Assembly: GCA_030490835.1 (NCBI GenBank)
Contig: CM059971.1
Span: forward strand, 248,001 to 312,000
Length of the DNA stretch: 64,000 nt
Reading direction: 5' to 3'
Origin: Annona cherimola
Taxonomy: Eukaryota; Streptophyta; Magnoliopsida; Magnoliales; Annonaceae
The notes beneath the pieces were generated by a model. The model did no database searches, was not told where the DNA came from, and saw nothing but the letters and a program-made list of their open reading frames with translations. This document shows positions 10,280-21,144 of this stretch, piece by piece; within the stretch, counting starts at the first letter, position 1, and each line of letters opens with the position of its first letter. The translations under genes and the position numbers were made by a program.

Positions 10280-10900
10280 TGAGCGTCTTTTTCTAATGTT
10301 GCTGGCGTGTGCTCGCTTGCAGAAACTACGGATATACAAGACGCTCATTACTGTTTTTTTTATTGGTGACACTGATTACTATTAAATTAATCATTTATTG
10401 TGATCATGAAGACTTATTTTATTAGCTACTAAATTAATCATTCATTTTCAGACATGACGACTTATTGCATTAGTATTTTGGTGGTTGCTATTGCTGTCAT
10501 TCTCCAATTTCATTCGACTTATATGGCAACTAATCCAACTAAGTCATTAATCATGACGAGGAGTACCGGTTAACTTTTTGTTTTTATTATTATTACATTA
10601 GATTACAATGAAGATCAACAACTGCTACTTGCACTTAAAGGTCGGAATCAACACTTATGCACCCCATATGTTATATAATTAGGGCTATGTACTGACTAAG
10701 TTGAGTTTGTGTATTTTCATAGCCTCGTAAAGAACTCAAACCCCGGAGAAGACTCCCCAGTTCCTAGTCTTTGTGTAACAGGAGAGTCATTGCATTTGCT
10801 CTTAACGCAGATGATATGTACGCCAGAAGCATGAGATTGAATAGGACTTGGTGCTTCCTTGGTCTTGGGACAATGTCCCGATAAAAGTAGTCCTGGAAAA
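10280..10900. repeat. NLR 5'-flank relics
   Basis: 10287-10400 matches 2490-2600. 10790-10880 (gcatttgctcttaacgcaga to gaataggacttgg) matches 51150-51215 upstream of the intact NLR and about 25665-25710. One frame of the latter ends SMRLNRTW, comparable with ALRLNRTL at 51170, which may mark an old exon. No usable gene. Confidence 0.45.
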
Positions 10901-10959
10901 TGCCCCTAATTTGGCGCTTTACATTTAACATACATGCAGTACCCCCACAAAACGAACAC

Positions 10960-11640
10960 TTAGAGCTAGGCTGTTAAGAATAGATAATGGAATTTTCCTC
11001 GTCCACCTTTAGGTTTGCATATATTATTTTAAAGGTTTTTATGTTATAGTATTGAAAAGCTTTTTCTTTTTCTTTTTCTTTTTTTTTTAAAAATAATTGA
11101 AAAGCTTTTTCTAGTATCATTGTGTGTAACCCATTAAAAAATATCTAAGATCAGCGTAATAAAATAGTTTGATGTTAAATACTAATTTTAAAATTATATT
11201 TTCAATATCAAAATTATCTTAAATATTATTAATATATAAATAAATGATTTTATAAAGTATGGTTATATCGTGATGTTTATATGAAAGGATCAAGGCCAAT
11301 ACTTGATTTTGATGAAATTTGGTATTATACAAATGATGTTAAATACATTATACGGATTAGATTTTTAATTAATAATTAAAATATTAAAAATGAAAAAATT
11401 ACATAAAACGACTTCTGGTTACATATTAGCAAAATCGATTTTATTGAACACTATGAATGGAACTCATGGTTCAAAACCATTTGATGTGCCTCGTACCAAA
11501 CTGGTTCCACAATACCATTTTGAAACCGGTCTAATTCAACAAATCCCCCAGATAATGTGCTGGAGAGGGAAGGGTTGCTGATTTTTAATTTTGTTGGGAA
11601 GCATGCGTTACAACCTTACAAGCTAGAGTGGTTGACTAAT
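10960..11640. repeat. Dispersed repeat shared with 28575-29720
   Basis: Matches 28585-28800 (ggttttcatattattttaaagg-type tract) and, for 11390-11640, both 29035-29260 and 29460-29720 (actatgaatggaactcatgg, aaatcccccagataatgtgc). Three copies of the last block are therefore present in the window. Non-coding; the 63-codon frame at 11390 is not conserved. Confidence 0.6.
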
Positions 11641-12084
11641 TCGGTTTGCTGATCTGGTCCATGAACATATGGGCAGCTTGTATTTCTATTGGCCGATGGG
11701 AATAAATTCAGATCATAAATTCAGATCTGGTCAATGAACATGTTGGCAGCTGGAATTTCTATCGGCCGATGGGAACAAATCCAGATCATATATTTGTGTA
11801 CGTATTAATTACGTCAGCTGCTGAAGTCAGGGAGGATGAGATCACCGGCTATCTAGTAGAGTCAAGCACTCATAAATACAAACATAGATTAACCGTTTTC
11901 TAAAAAAAAAAAAAGCAAAAAATAAAAAAATAAGTTTTTCTGCGCAAGCTAACAATTGCTAATCTCATAAAAAAATGCTAACAACATCATGGCTCTCCAA
12001 ATATTTAACAATTTTTCATTCAGTCGATATGAGATTTTTTTTTAGAAAACGGTTAATCTATGTGTGTAGATGTTATTCACTTAT
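11641..12084. other. AT-rich spacer with a local near-duplicate
   Basis: aacatatgggcagcttgtatttctatt followed by aacatgttggcagctggaatttctatc (about 11660 and 11728) is an imperfect tandem repeat. 11640-11870 is shared with 29700-29865. No gene. Confidence 0.5.
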
Positions 12085-12468
12085 AAAAATCTTTTATAAA
12101 TAAGCTTGTGAATTGCGATTAATATATTAATAATTTTAATGATTAGGTTGTGACAATCTATACTTTATATTTTCTACATAATAATGTAAAATATAACATA
12201 CGTACCTGCAATTTTGAAATTGAAATGAGTATTGTTTTATATTTTTTTAAGATAACATAGAAATATTTTTTAAAAATATTATATTTGAGTATTAAATGAA
12301 CCGATTTAGAACCGAAACTGGAACGAACGTTATGGGTAATGGGTACACATGGTACACTAGGGACCAAACCGACAAATGAGTAAAGCAAGGTATGACTTTT
12401 TGCAAATAAAGTATGAGTTGGGTAGACTACTGCCCAAAACGAACCGACACTAGTTGCAACCTTAAACA
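12085..12468. mobile_element. Partial hAT-like element; start of duplicated block A
   Basis: Right half of the element family at 4352 (tgaaccgatttagaaccgaa, ctagggaccaaaccgac). Block A runs from here to about 15960 and is paralogous to 42830-47530. Confidence 0.55.
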
Positions 12469-12499
12469 CTATACACCTAAAAAAAACCTCAACACTATA

Positions 12500-12909
12500 G
12501 GACTCTGATTCAGTGCACCCGGGAGCGTGCAGTGCTGCACGCTCCCGGGCGCATACATATATTTTTTTTTATTTTTTTTTGAAAAAATTTGCATAAAAAT
12601 GTTACCCCAAGTGTATTTAACATATATATTAATTTTTACAATTTTTGGATATTTTTAAATATTTATTTTTTATTTTTGAAAATCAGTGGCATTTTAGTAA
12701 TTTAAAATTACGTAAAATGCCACTGATTTTCAAAAATCAAAAATAAATATCTAAAATACTCAAAAAATGATAAAAATTTACACACTGATTAAATACACTT
12801 GGGGTAACATTTTTATGCAAATTTTTTCAAAAAAAAATAAAAAAAAATATATGTATGCGCCCGGGAGCGTGCAGCACTGCACGCTCCCGGGTGCACTGAA
12901 TCAGAGTCC
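12500..12909. mobile_element. Mutator-type MITE with 9-bp TSD and near-perfect long TIRs
   Basis: Flanked by aacactata at 12491-12499 and 12910-12918. The ends are inverted repeats starting ggactctgattcagtgcacc and stay essentially identical for about 60 bases; the rest of the two arms also pair. Each end holds a GC-rich hairpin with 14-base arms (cccgggagcgtgca/tgcacgctcccggg). The paralogous site near 43228-43240 lacks the element, which confirms the boundaries. Non-coding. Confidence 0.93.
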
Positions 12910-12928
12910 AACACTATATGGGTCTAGG

Positions 12929-13910
12929 GGTGCAAGTTCGGGTACTCGAGTAAGGACCCAAGTAAGCCCAACTTTTAAATGGCTTTCGGTTGACATTAGC
13001 TGGGTTTCGGATAGTGAATTTGGGTTTAACCCGAACCGAATTCCAATAGGATTTATTTGGGTTAAGTGTACTCCAAACCAAATTACATCAGCTAAACAAT
13101 TCAAATTATTTAGATTAAATAACTCAAATAATTTCAATATATTTAGGCATAATCTTACATCTTATATTGACTTTAAATATACAACTAAATTTATTATATT
13201 TTTAATGAACTATAAACTAGATCTTATTTAAAATGTTTTTTAGTTGTATTGCCTTTTTTCATATTTGTATGAAAACATATGGCTTTTAATTAAATAATAA
13301 CTCAATATATTAACTGATTACTAATGATATTAAATAATTTTTTTAATAATTAACTATATTGAATAACACTTATAACATTTTTTGATAGCAAACAATATTT
13401 TATAAAGGGTATGTTTGACAATGAGGAAAAAATGTCAACTTAAAACTTTTCAATATAAAATTTTTCACTTTCTACATTATCATATTTTTTAATCATTTTT
13501 TCACATTTTTCCATACAACTACCCTATTTTTTAATCATTTCTACACAACCACCCATACAATTAACCTATCTATTTTAATTTTATCATCTTTATTCCTTGT
13601 CATTATCCCTATCGTATCACATCATTTGATAACTTTTACTCTCCAAAACTTTTCATTAAAAGTTTTATCAATTTCCAAACTCACCCAAAAAATTGAAATT
13701 CTAATGCATTAACCCGAATTATCAACTGAAACATTTAATCCATTTAAATTGAATTTTAGTTTTGAATTTATAAACTTGGTTTGGTTTAGATTTGAGCTTT
13801 AGAAAAAAGGTTATTATTTGGTTTGGCTATAGCTTTTCAATTTGAATTAAAAATAGATTAACCTCATCCCAAACCAAAAATAACTCAAGTTTGACCCTCT
13901 ACAAGTCATT
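12929..13910. mobile_element. hAT-like element (taggggtgcaagttcggg end)
   Basis: Left end ctaggggtgcaagttcgggt equals the terminus of the hAT element at 36683, followed by subterminal ggacccaagtaagccc/ttaacccgaaccgaa motifs. The right end (aagtttgaccctctac) is a weaker inverted match. The paralogue at 43249-43945 lacks the internal 13407-13686 insertion. A 154-codon frame overlapping the left end spans two elements and is not a gene. Confidence 0.55.
13407..13686. mobile_element. Tourist/Harbinger-type MITE
   Basis: Starts gggtatgtttgacaa and ends tttccaaactcaccc. The interior (caactaccc, catcatttgataac, cttttcattaaaagtttt) matches the element at 60559-60849. It is absent at the paralogous site near 43730, where the flanking sequences meet directly. 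Flanks share aaa rather than a clean TTA/TAA. Confidence 0.75.
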
Positions 13911-15200
13911 TGAGTGTTGACCATTAGAGTGTTGACATTAAAGATGCAGTGTTTTAAATACATATATACATATATTTCTAAAAATTTTAAAAAATATATA
14001 CATATAAACAAAAATAGAAAACTTGGTTTATATGTTAAATATACTTAGATAAACAAGTATATAAAGAAAAAATAAATAAATTTTTTTAGGTAAGTTAAGT
14101 ATAACATTTACTTAATCTGGGCTAACATAATCATTCCTGGTATATATTGGGTGGCTATGATTGTTTTAATTTTTGTGAAATATATGCGGACAGTATTATG
14201 CTCATGATTTTGAATAGAATTCATTATTTAGATCGAGTATGTGAAATGAGCGCAAGTTGCTTTGATTTTGATCCAAGTCATTGTTGGCAACCATTATTTA
14301 AGCAACCATTATTAGTTGCTTTTAAAAGACTTATTTAATGTTCTCTCTCAGAACATCCAGGTTCCAGCATGCATGGGCGTTATTTGAATATATAAAATTC
14401 TGATTATTTGAATGACACGTTTTAGCAAGTTGGATGATCTGATGGATTGTGAAATTTTTTTCCCGATCTGTATTTCATCTCTAACATACCAAGTGTTTTG
14501 GATTTTTGCAAACAGGTCCACTATGGAGAAATTTTTGCAGAAAATAACCAATTATTGTATTGATTACATAAGTACATATTGAAAATAAATTACACCTTGG
14601 CGATTGTACCTTTCTATTTAGGTTAATGATTAGGCTAGGCAAATATTGGAGGAAGTCTAATTCAGAAAGATGAGCTGAGGAAACCTGATGATGGTGCCGC
14701 AATTTAGCAACCATATACTTCGTATTTTTATTAATTGATAATTTTGAATTAAAATTTAATGATCAAATAGTCCATTTTTATATTTTTTTAATGCTTTTAG
14801 ACTCATTGGAAGGGTTTAATTTTGCAAATAAGGCCAAAATTTTAAGTTATTGAATTAAAAGATTAATTTTATTATTTAATTAACTTTTAATTGGATCATT
14901 ATCTATTTTCAAATAATTTTTTACTTACTAATCATGTTGGGACTAACCTATTATTTTTACAAGTGAACCAAATCAATCAAGACACTAAAGTTTGGATTAC
15001 CTAAAGATTTAAGAATGGTTATTTTATTTTATTCAAAAGTATTTAAAGCATGTATTACAAATAGTGGACACGTATTTTATTTTATTGATCTTGAAAATTT
15101 GTATTAAATACACGACTCAAAATCACTTTTCTAGATCGGTATGTTGTAACAACGAAGCCTTATGCTCTCACTCAAACTCAAACTCAGGTACACACATACA
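13911..15200. repeat. Duplicated block A, non-coding part
   Basis: Co-linear with 43950-45230 (for example ggcaaccattatttaagcaacc, gtgttttggatttttg, agttattgaattaaa). All open frames are short and not conserved between the two copies. No gene seen. Confidence 0.7.
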
Positions 15201-15204
15201 CCTA

Positions 15205-15545
15205 TCAACATGTTACCACTACGTTAAGCGCTAGTACACATGGACAAAAAGTAGTTGAGGGAGGAGCAAAGAGAGCCAACCCCCCCTCTCCCCGCAACGT
15301 GTTATCGCTACGTTAGGCATTGGTACACATGTACCCATAGTAGTTGAGGGAGAAGTTAAGAGATCTACAATAACTCTGAAGAATCCAACATTAGTTGGGG
15401 AACCCCTCCCCCCAGCGTGTTATCACTGCGTTGAGCGCTTGTACAGAGGGAGAAGTAAAGAGAGCTATAATAACTTTAAAGAATCTAACATTGGTTGGGC
15501 ATCCTCGCCCCAAGGTGGGATACACAAGAAGCTTGGCAAACTCCA
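15205..15545 (+). repeat. Three-unit degenerate tandem repeat (about 90-118 bp)
   Basis: Units start near 15209, 15299 and 15417, each with ttaccactacg/ttatcgctacg-type starts, tagttgagggagaag and aagagagct. The last unit ends gggatacacaagaagcttgg, shared with 2960 and 30005. The paralogous array is at 45245-45590. Confidence 0.7.
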
Positions 15546-15754
15546 AAGTACATATGGAGCTTATTTTGGGCCAAATGCACTGTTAATTATGATGCAGCTT
15601 CTCTGCATGGAAAATGTTCTCTCTCTTTATATATATATATTCGGTAAACATGAACATAAGTGTAAATATCTCCTACATTTAGTAAAGATTATCACATATT
15701 AAAGAGCAGCAGCTTTATAAATTTGCAGAAAATATCTCCTAAGAAAATCTCCTA

Positions 15755-16157
15755 ACACTATGCATCCACAAAATGCTGAATCTATTAGAACGTTGAAGCT
15801 ACTTTTAGATGAAAATTAATATGTTCAATAAATAATTAATTAATTTTAAATATGATTAGGAGGTTAAATTTTGATTTCAGGATTGATTGAGCACCAATAG
15901 CATTTCCGACTAGAATATGCCGCTGAATATGTATGCATCGCGAGCGAGAGACGTCGTACTGTTTCACATCCATTTTGAAATTTTGATTTTTCTTCTTCAC
16001 GTGATCATATTGCAGTTGCTAGATTCGTGCGGCGCCTGATTTCCTCCAAATAATCATCAATGTCGTAATAGGTCACAACCATTTTGAAGTTGCGATTCTT
16101 CTTCTTCAGGTGTTCCACTCTTCTGGCACTCCCATCATTTCCTCACAGAAATAGATA
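15755..16157 (-). pseudogene. NLR 3' flank and two C-terminal stubs
   Basis: 15755-15940 matches the sequence downstream of the intact NLR (47357-47530). At 15965-16000 and again at 16075-16157 there are copies of the NLR tail: the second spans the codons for NFKMDV back through the PEGV and CEEMT-like region (compare 47745-47828). All the rest of the receptor is missing. The doubled tail implies a local duplication before or during the deletion. Confidence 0.8.
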
Positions 16158-16186
16158 GTGATGAGTGATCCAATGAATTGGGGCTA

Positions 16187-16429
16187 AGTAAATGCCTCAC
16201 TTAGTTCATCTTAAAAAATTTATTTACCGTAAATTTTTTTTTACTGTTTTCTTCGTGCACTTATTTATCTAAGTGTATTTAACATATAAACCAAGTTTTA
16301 CCATTTTTGAATATGTTTATCTATTTTTTTGAAATTTTTAAATATCTATGTAGATATATGTATTTAAAATAACCTTATTTTTAAAAATCTATAAAAAAAT
16401 ATATACACATATCTAAAAATGGTAAAACT

Positions 16430-16465
<36 letters not shown>

Positions 16466-16564
16466 TACACTTACATAAACAAGTGTATGAAGAAAAAAAT
16501 TTTAAAAAAATTATTTTAAATAAGATTTTTTATGAGGGCTAAATGAGAAATTTATTTAGCCCAG
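16187..16564. mobile_element. Fold-back MITE (gggctaagtaaat family)
   Basis: Ends gggctaagtaaat and atttatttagccc form an inverted repeat; the arms pair through the tatttttaaatacata/ttttaccatttttg region with a (TA)n at 16433-16460. Half copies occur near 13935-14110 and 43985-44150. Confidence 0.6.
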
Positions 16565-16576
16565 ACTAACAGGATC

Positions 16577-17144
16577 ATTCTATCTCACTGCTCGAGATCC
16601 TAGTCCAACAAATGCCGCCAAGGATACAAGGACTTCACTTACCGTCACTGAATATGCACTTGTAACTTGTGGCCAAATAGATCCTGAGAACCCAACTTGG
16701 GCAAAACTTACTCTTTCAGGGAAGATATGCGGCAAAAAACAAACACTGCAAACTAGCTAGAATATATGCATTTCCATTGCCAAGCAATTATATATTGCTT
16801 TATATTTAATATTTCAGCTGAAGTTGGTTGATGCAAAATCCGAAGAGGCAACATTTGCAAAGGATGCTTTGTTTTCAAAGAATTCTAAGATGAAGGGTTA
16901 GTATAGTACTCAAATTTACATGATCGGGAAATTTAGCATGACATAGGACTGTCTGAAGATGCATCTGCCATTGCAACTAACCTTTCCGCTTTTCTTCAGG
17001 TGTTCTACAGATTGGCCCGTGGACCACGGCTTTCAGATCTACAAACTGGACATTGAGAAGTTGTTCCTGATTGACTGTTTTGGTCCAGCTAAAGAAGTCC
17101 CTGTAGCTGAGTACAATCAAGGCATGAAAACGATTACCAGCTGA
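16577..17144 (+). pseudogene. CREG-like (FMN-binding split-barrel) pseudogene, 5'-truncated
   Basis: Exonic blocks parallel the copy at 35 kb: 16577-16722 (FYLTARDPSPTNAAKD, then TCGQIDPENPTWAKLTLSGK), 16818-16896 (LKLVDAKSEEATFAKDALF) and 17011-17144 (WPVDHGFQIYKLDIEKLFLI). The first block begins mid-exon and everything upstream is absent. Its splice donor reads at instead of gt (gggaag/atatgc). The C-terminal reading differs from the 35 kb copy by a one-base shift. Family: cellular repressor of E1A-stimulated genes, secretory-pathway glycoprotein-like proteins with an FMN-binding barrel fold. Confidence 0.85.
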
Positions 17145-17513
17145 ATGTATCTTTCTTCATGCATGTGATGTCATCGAATCTAATAAATGCTATGACAGTA
17201 ATATTTCAATAATAATAATAAATAAATAAATAAACGCTATGATAGGAGAGGCACCTGATATATGAGTGTGTTTGTTTGGTGGTTTATGATCCTTAATTAT
17301 ATCTATGAACTCTGATTCAGATGAGATGTGTAATCCACGATGGCAATGGTATGAGAAATAAGGCATGTACGCTGGTTCTCTTTAACGGGTGACTTGCGAC
17401 GAGGACAAGTGTCAACTTAGAGTTTACCCTTATGAGATTGAAAAGAAAAATTTTTAAGGGCATGGATAAGCCATGACAACTATTTTTTAAAAAGCTAAAC
17501 ACTAATTTTAAAG
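17125..17513. repeat. CREG 3' flank, second copy
   Basis: Co-linear with 3455-3700 and 35745-35950, then with 4150-4350. No coding support. Confidence 0.7.
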
Positions 17514-18232
17514 TGTAACTTGGGTAAGGTATCCATGGCTAACGGCCGACTTGACCCTAATTTGGGTAAGGTAGAGTACAGAATATTACTTGTGAGTATG
17601 GATAAGGTAAAAATTACTACACTTCCCCTTAAATAGGTATGGATAAAATAGATATGTTGAGTACCGGAACCAACCCATATGGATATAATTATATAAATGT
17701 ATATGATATATATTATATAGTACGTGTTGTGTTTTGTCTGTGATATCTTGTGTACACACCCATTTTAACAAATTCGAATGCAAAAGAATTCTGTGTCCTG
17801 TGGAGTTGTGGATTGTGAAGTAAGAAACCAATTGATTTTTTTGTATATACGTCATTCACTTATGAAGATCTTTTATAAATAAACTGTTGCAATTAATATA
17901 TTAATAGTGTTAATGATTGGGTTTTGACAATATATACTTTATATTTTTTATATGATAAAGTAAAATACAACATATGTACCTGCAATTTTGAAATGTAAAT
18001 GAGTATTGCTTTATATTTTTTAAGATAACATAAAAATATTTTTTAAAAATATTATATTTGAGTATTAAAAAAATAAATTTTGAACAACTGAAATGGACCT
18101 TATTGGTAATGGGTAGGATAGGGTACATTAGGAACAGAATTGACAAATGGGTAGTGTAGGGTAGAGCCTTTTGCAAATAGGGTGCGAGTAGGGTGAACCA
18201 CTACCCAAATTGAACCGACTAAGTTACACCAC
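17514..18232 (+). mobile_element. hAT-like non-autonomous element, full-length copy
   Basis: Left end gtgtaacttgggtaaggtat, right end ccgactaagttacaccac. The two are inverted repeats at the tips, with gggta-rich subterminal repeats. About 719 bp. Small frames inside are not conserved in the other copies. Confidence 0.6.
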
Positions 18233-19080
18233 TAATCACTGTACACCTCAAAAAAAAAAAAAAAAAAACACACTATATGGGTCTAGGGGTGCAAGTTCGG
18301 GGTTGTTTAAAAATTTTGATAAATCTTTATTTTTTTAATTATTGATGTCCGTCAATTTCATAGTTCTCCTTTTTTTCCCTTTCTTTCCTTTTAAATGTAC
18401 TTCAGTTAATACCATAAAAAAATGGATGCCCGTTAATAGAACGGTAAGTCGAAAAAAAATGTTATAATTAGGAACGCCAACAAAAACTTGAAACAACCCC
18501 TAGGGGCTTGGCCTGATGGTAGCAATGGTGACATATCTGCCCCAAGGGCTGCTATTCGAGTCTGCTCTTATGTGGGAGAGAATTTGCAATTTTTCCTTGA
18601 TTTGAGCATATTTACAGATTTCTCCTTAATTGAGGGGTATTTATTGATTCCCTCGAATTTTTAAATGGTTTTTGGTTGATATTAGTTGGGTTTTGGATAG
18701 TTTAAAAATTTTGGTAAATCTTTATTTTTTAATTATCAGTGTTCGTCAATAACATAGTTCTCCTTTTTCCTCTTTCTTTCCTTTTAGATGTATGCCTGTT
18801 GATACCATAAAAAAATGTATGTCTGTTAATAGAAAGGTAAGTGATAAAAAAAATTTTATAATTAGGAATGCCAACAAAAGCTTGAAACAACCACTAGGGG
18901 CTTGCCCAGATGGTAGCGTGTGACATATCTGCCCCAAGGGCTTATGTTCGAGTCTCCTCTTATGTATTAGAGAATTTGCAATTTTTCCTTGATTTTGAGA
19001 ATATTTATAAATTTCTCTTAATTGAGGAGTATTCTCTTAATAAATGAGATAAAGATGAGAATTCGAAATTCAAAAACATA
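18233..19080. repeat. hAT end fragments and two truncated SINE copies
   Basis: 18289 carries another taggggtgcaagttcggg terminus, then sequence related to 5020-5170 twice (18345-18495 and 18740-18890). Each is followed by a truncated copy of the SINE (cctaggggcttggcctgatgg at about 18500; actaggggcttgcccag with an intact gttcgagtctcc at about 18890-19030). A local tandem duplication of about 395 bp explains this. Confidence 0.6.
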
Positions 19081-19084
19081 CAGA

Positions 19085-19525
19085 TGCATATTCCATTTTA
19101 TTTTTTGAAAATTTTAAATGTGCATATAAAGTTTGACCAATATTGCATTTGTATTCTTAAGTTTATCAAAATTGCGAATATACCCATAAGATTTATAAAA
19201 AAAATGCAAGTGTGTCCCTTATATTAGGGCGTTGTTTGGTCTTTCGATAAAATGACAAAAAAATCCTTTAAATCAAATGATACACTTGCAACGTTTCCAA
19301 ATATTTTAGGCATATTTGCTATTTCATTATTTTGTATATTTTACATAATATTATTATATTAGATTTTTTTCAAATATGTTTACAACATTTACAAAAATTG
19401 CAAGCATATTGGCTTAAAGGGCTTTACTATTATTTTACAATACAACCAAAAAGCATCCTAAAAGAAGAGATACACTCGTAATTTTATATAAATTTGCGGG
19501 TATGGTGTACAACCACAAGTGTGTC
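19085..19525. repeat. Dispersed AT-rich repeat, copy of 5760-6200
   Basis: Same order of shared blocks as described for 5760-6200. No gene. Confidence 0.6.
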
Positions 19526-19539
19526 ATTAGGCACTTATG

Positions 19540-19816
19540 ATCACCATTCTCATATTATACCGAATCACATTAAAACTAACAACTAATAATAATGTAGAAT
19601 AATAGTGAGGCAAGTTGAATCCACGAAGAGCACTTAATAATGAACACCAAATATGTACGATGACTCCATAAGAAGTAGACTTGAGATGTATTAATTAAGA
19701 TTTATATGGTTTTGTATCTTGGTATTTTTTTCCATACTGAAAAATTTTATTCATTATAGTATTCTTAGCTTTGACACACTAGACCACTTCTATGACATCC
19801 CAAGGGTGGGGTGTTA
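19540..19816 (-). mobile_element. LTR-like terminus (tgtaacaccccaccc family), inverted
   Basis: The reverse complement begins tgtaacaccccacccttggg and matches the first about 200 bases of the large insertion at 36375. It abuts the NLR promoter relic at 19817, so it may mark an insertion there. The left limit is uncertain. Confidence 0.5.
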
Positions 19817-19990
19817 CGATTCTTCTTCCCAATCTCCTGACATCCAAGATGCTACTCCCATGCACTTTTTTATCTCTCTCATATATAGCAGTTGCAATCA
19901 AAATCCTACTCTCACGTGCTCACATTTTTTCAAAAAAAATCTTTCAATACCCAAAACACACCTAGCTTTACATGTTTCATGCTAATATGT
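19817..19990 (-). promoter_or_regulatory. Orphan NLR promoter relic
   Basis: Matches 50750-50890: caatctcctgacatccaaga, ctcatatatagcagttgcaatcaaaatcc and aaatctttcaatacccaaaa. No NLR coding sequence is attached. Confidence 0.7.
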
Positions 19991-20400
19991 TTCAGTGACA
20001 GGTGGAGCCACATTGATCAAGGGCGGCAAGCGCCCTCTTTGAATTTTTGAAAATCCAAACAATTCACTTAAAAATATAATTCATTTTTATATGATTGCCC
20101 TAAGAAATAATATCATGCCCTTTCCATGTGAGTTTTCCCTCCCAAAGGTTCTAGCTCCACCATTGATATAGAATGATAATTGATATTTAAGCTTATCGAA
20201 CGAACATCACTACCACAAAAAATTTCAATTGCAATTTTGTTGCAATCATGCGAATTATTGGAACCGTTTTCCCGTTCGTTGCTATTATAATTATATCTCT
20301 AATGAAAATTCTATCATTGTAAATTTTGTTGTAATTAAACAACTAATTGCAATAATTTTTAAAATTCATTGCAGTTGGTAGAAATCTAAATTTTCTCTCA
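19991..20400. other. AT-rich spacer, nothing recognised
   Basis: No supported gene or clear repeat structure beyond A/T-rich sequence. Confidence 0.4.
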
Positions 20401-20463
20401 CCAGACCTTGTTCTCACTTGCCCCAATTCTATATATATACATATATATATACATATATATATA

Positions 20464-20829
20464 GGATTATAATCAAGTGCAGCGACCCGGTGCAGCGTCG
20501 CTAAAATGGGCACCACATGATCATGAAATCATGATCTACTCCACCCATTGTATTTAGAATAATGTATTCTATAACCATACCAATTTTCATCCCAATCAGA
20601 TACTTTAAAGTTGTTATTTACATTAAACTGTTTTATTACGTTGGATTTGTACCATTTTCAGATGGAGCCCATATACATATCTGATTGGGATGAAAATTGG
20701 TATGGTAATATAATATATTATTCTAAATATAATGGGTGGAGTAGATCATGATTTCATGATCATGTGGGCCCATTTTGGGGCCACTGCACGGCTGTTCCGG
20801 TGCAGTGACGCTGCACCGGAACAACTCCC
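20464..20829. mobile_element. Fold-back MITE with about 150-bp inverted arms, inserted in a TA tract
   Basis: The left arm (aagtgcagcgacccggtgca to tcatcccaatcagata) pairs with the right arm (tatctgattgggatgaaaat to gtgacgctgcaccggaacaa). The catgatcatgaaatcatgat palindrome occurs in both arms. (TA)n flanks it on each side. This is the best-preserved member of the family at 1556, 9294 and 9640. Confidence 0.85.
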
Positions 20830-20862
<33 letters not shown>

Positions 20863-21144
20863 CATATATACATATATATTTCTCTCTTCTTTTTGACCCC
20901 AACCGTAGCCCTCCTTCCCCATGCCCATCTCCTTGTCCTCCAACCATCAGTTGCATTTAAGGTTGCGGTTTAGCTGATTTGATGTTAGACAATGACGAGG
21001 AAAAGAGGAGGCTTCCGGATTTCTGTTGGCATTTGCCAATAGGGGGAGAAGGTCACCGACCTTGTTCTCACTTGCCCCAATTCTAGACTCTTATGATATT
21101 TACATAATATATATACATATATATATATATATCTACATATATAT

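Noticed and set aside
12767..13231. 154-codon open frame
   Set aside because: Spans the junction between the Mutator-type MITE and the hAT-like element. The paralogue at 43230 lacks the first part, so it cannot be a conserved gene.
20821..20880. TA-rich spaced repeats near 20.8 and 22.4 kb as a CRISPR-like array
   Set aside because: Simple (TA)n and (CATATATA)n microsatellite without unique spacers; the sequence is eukaryotic.
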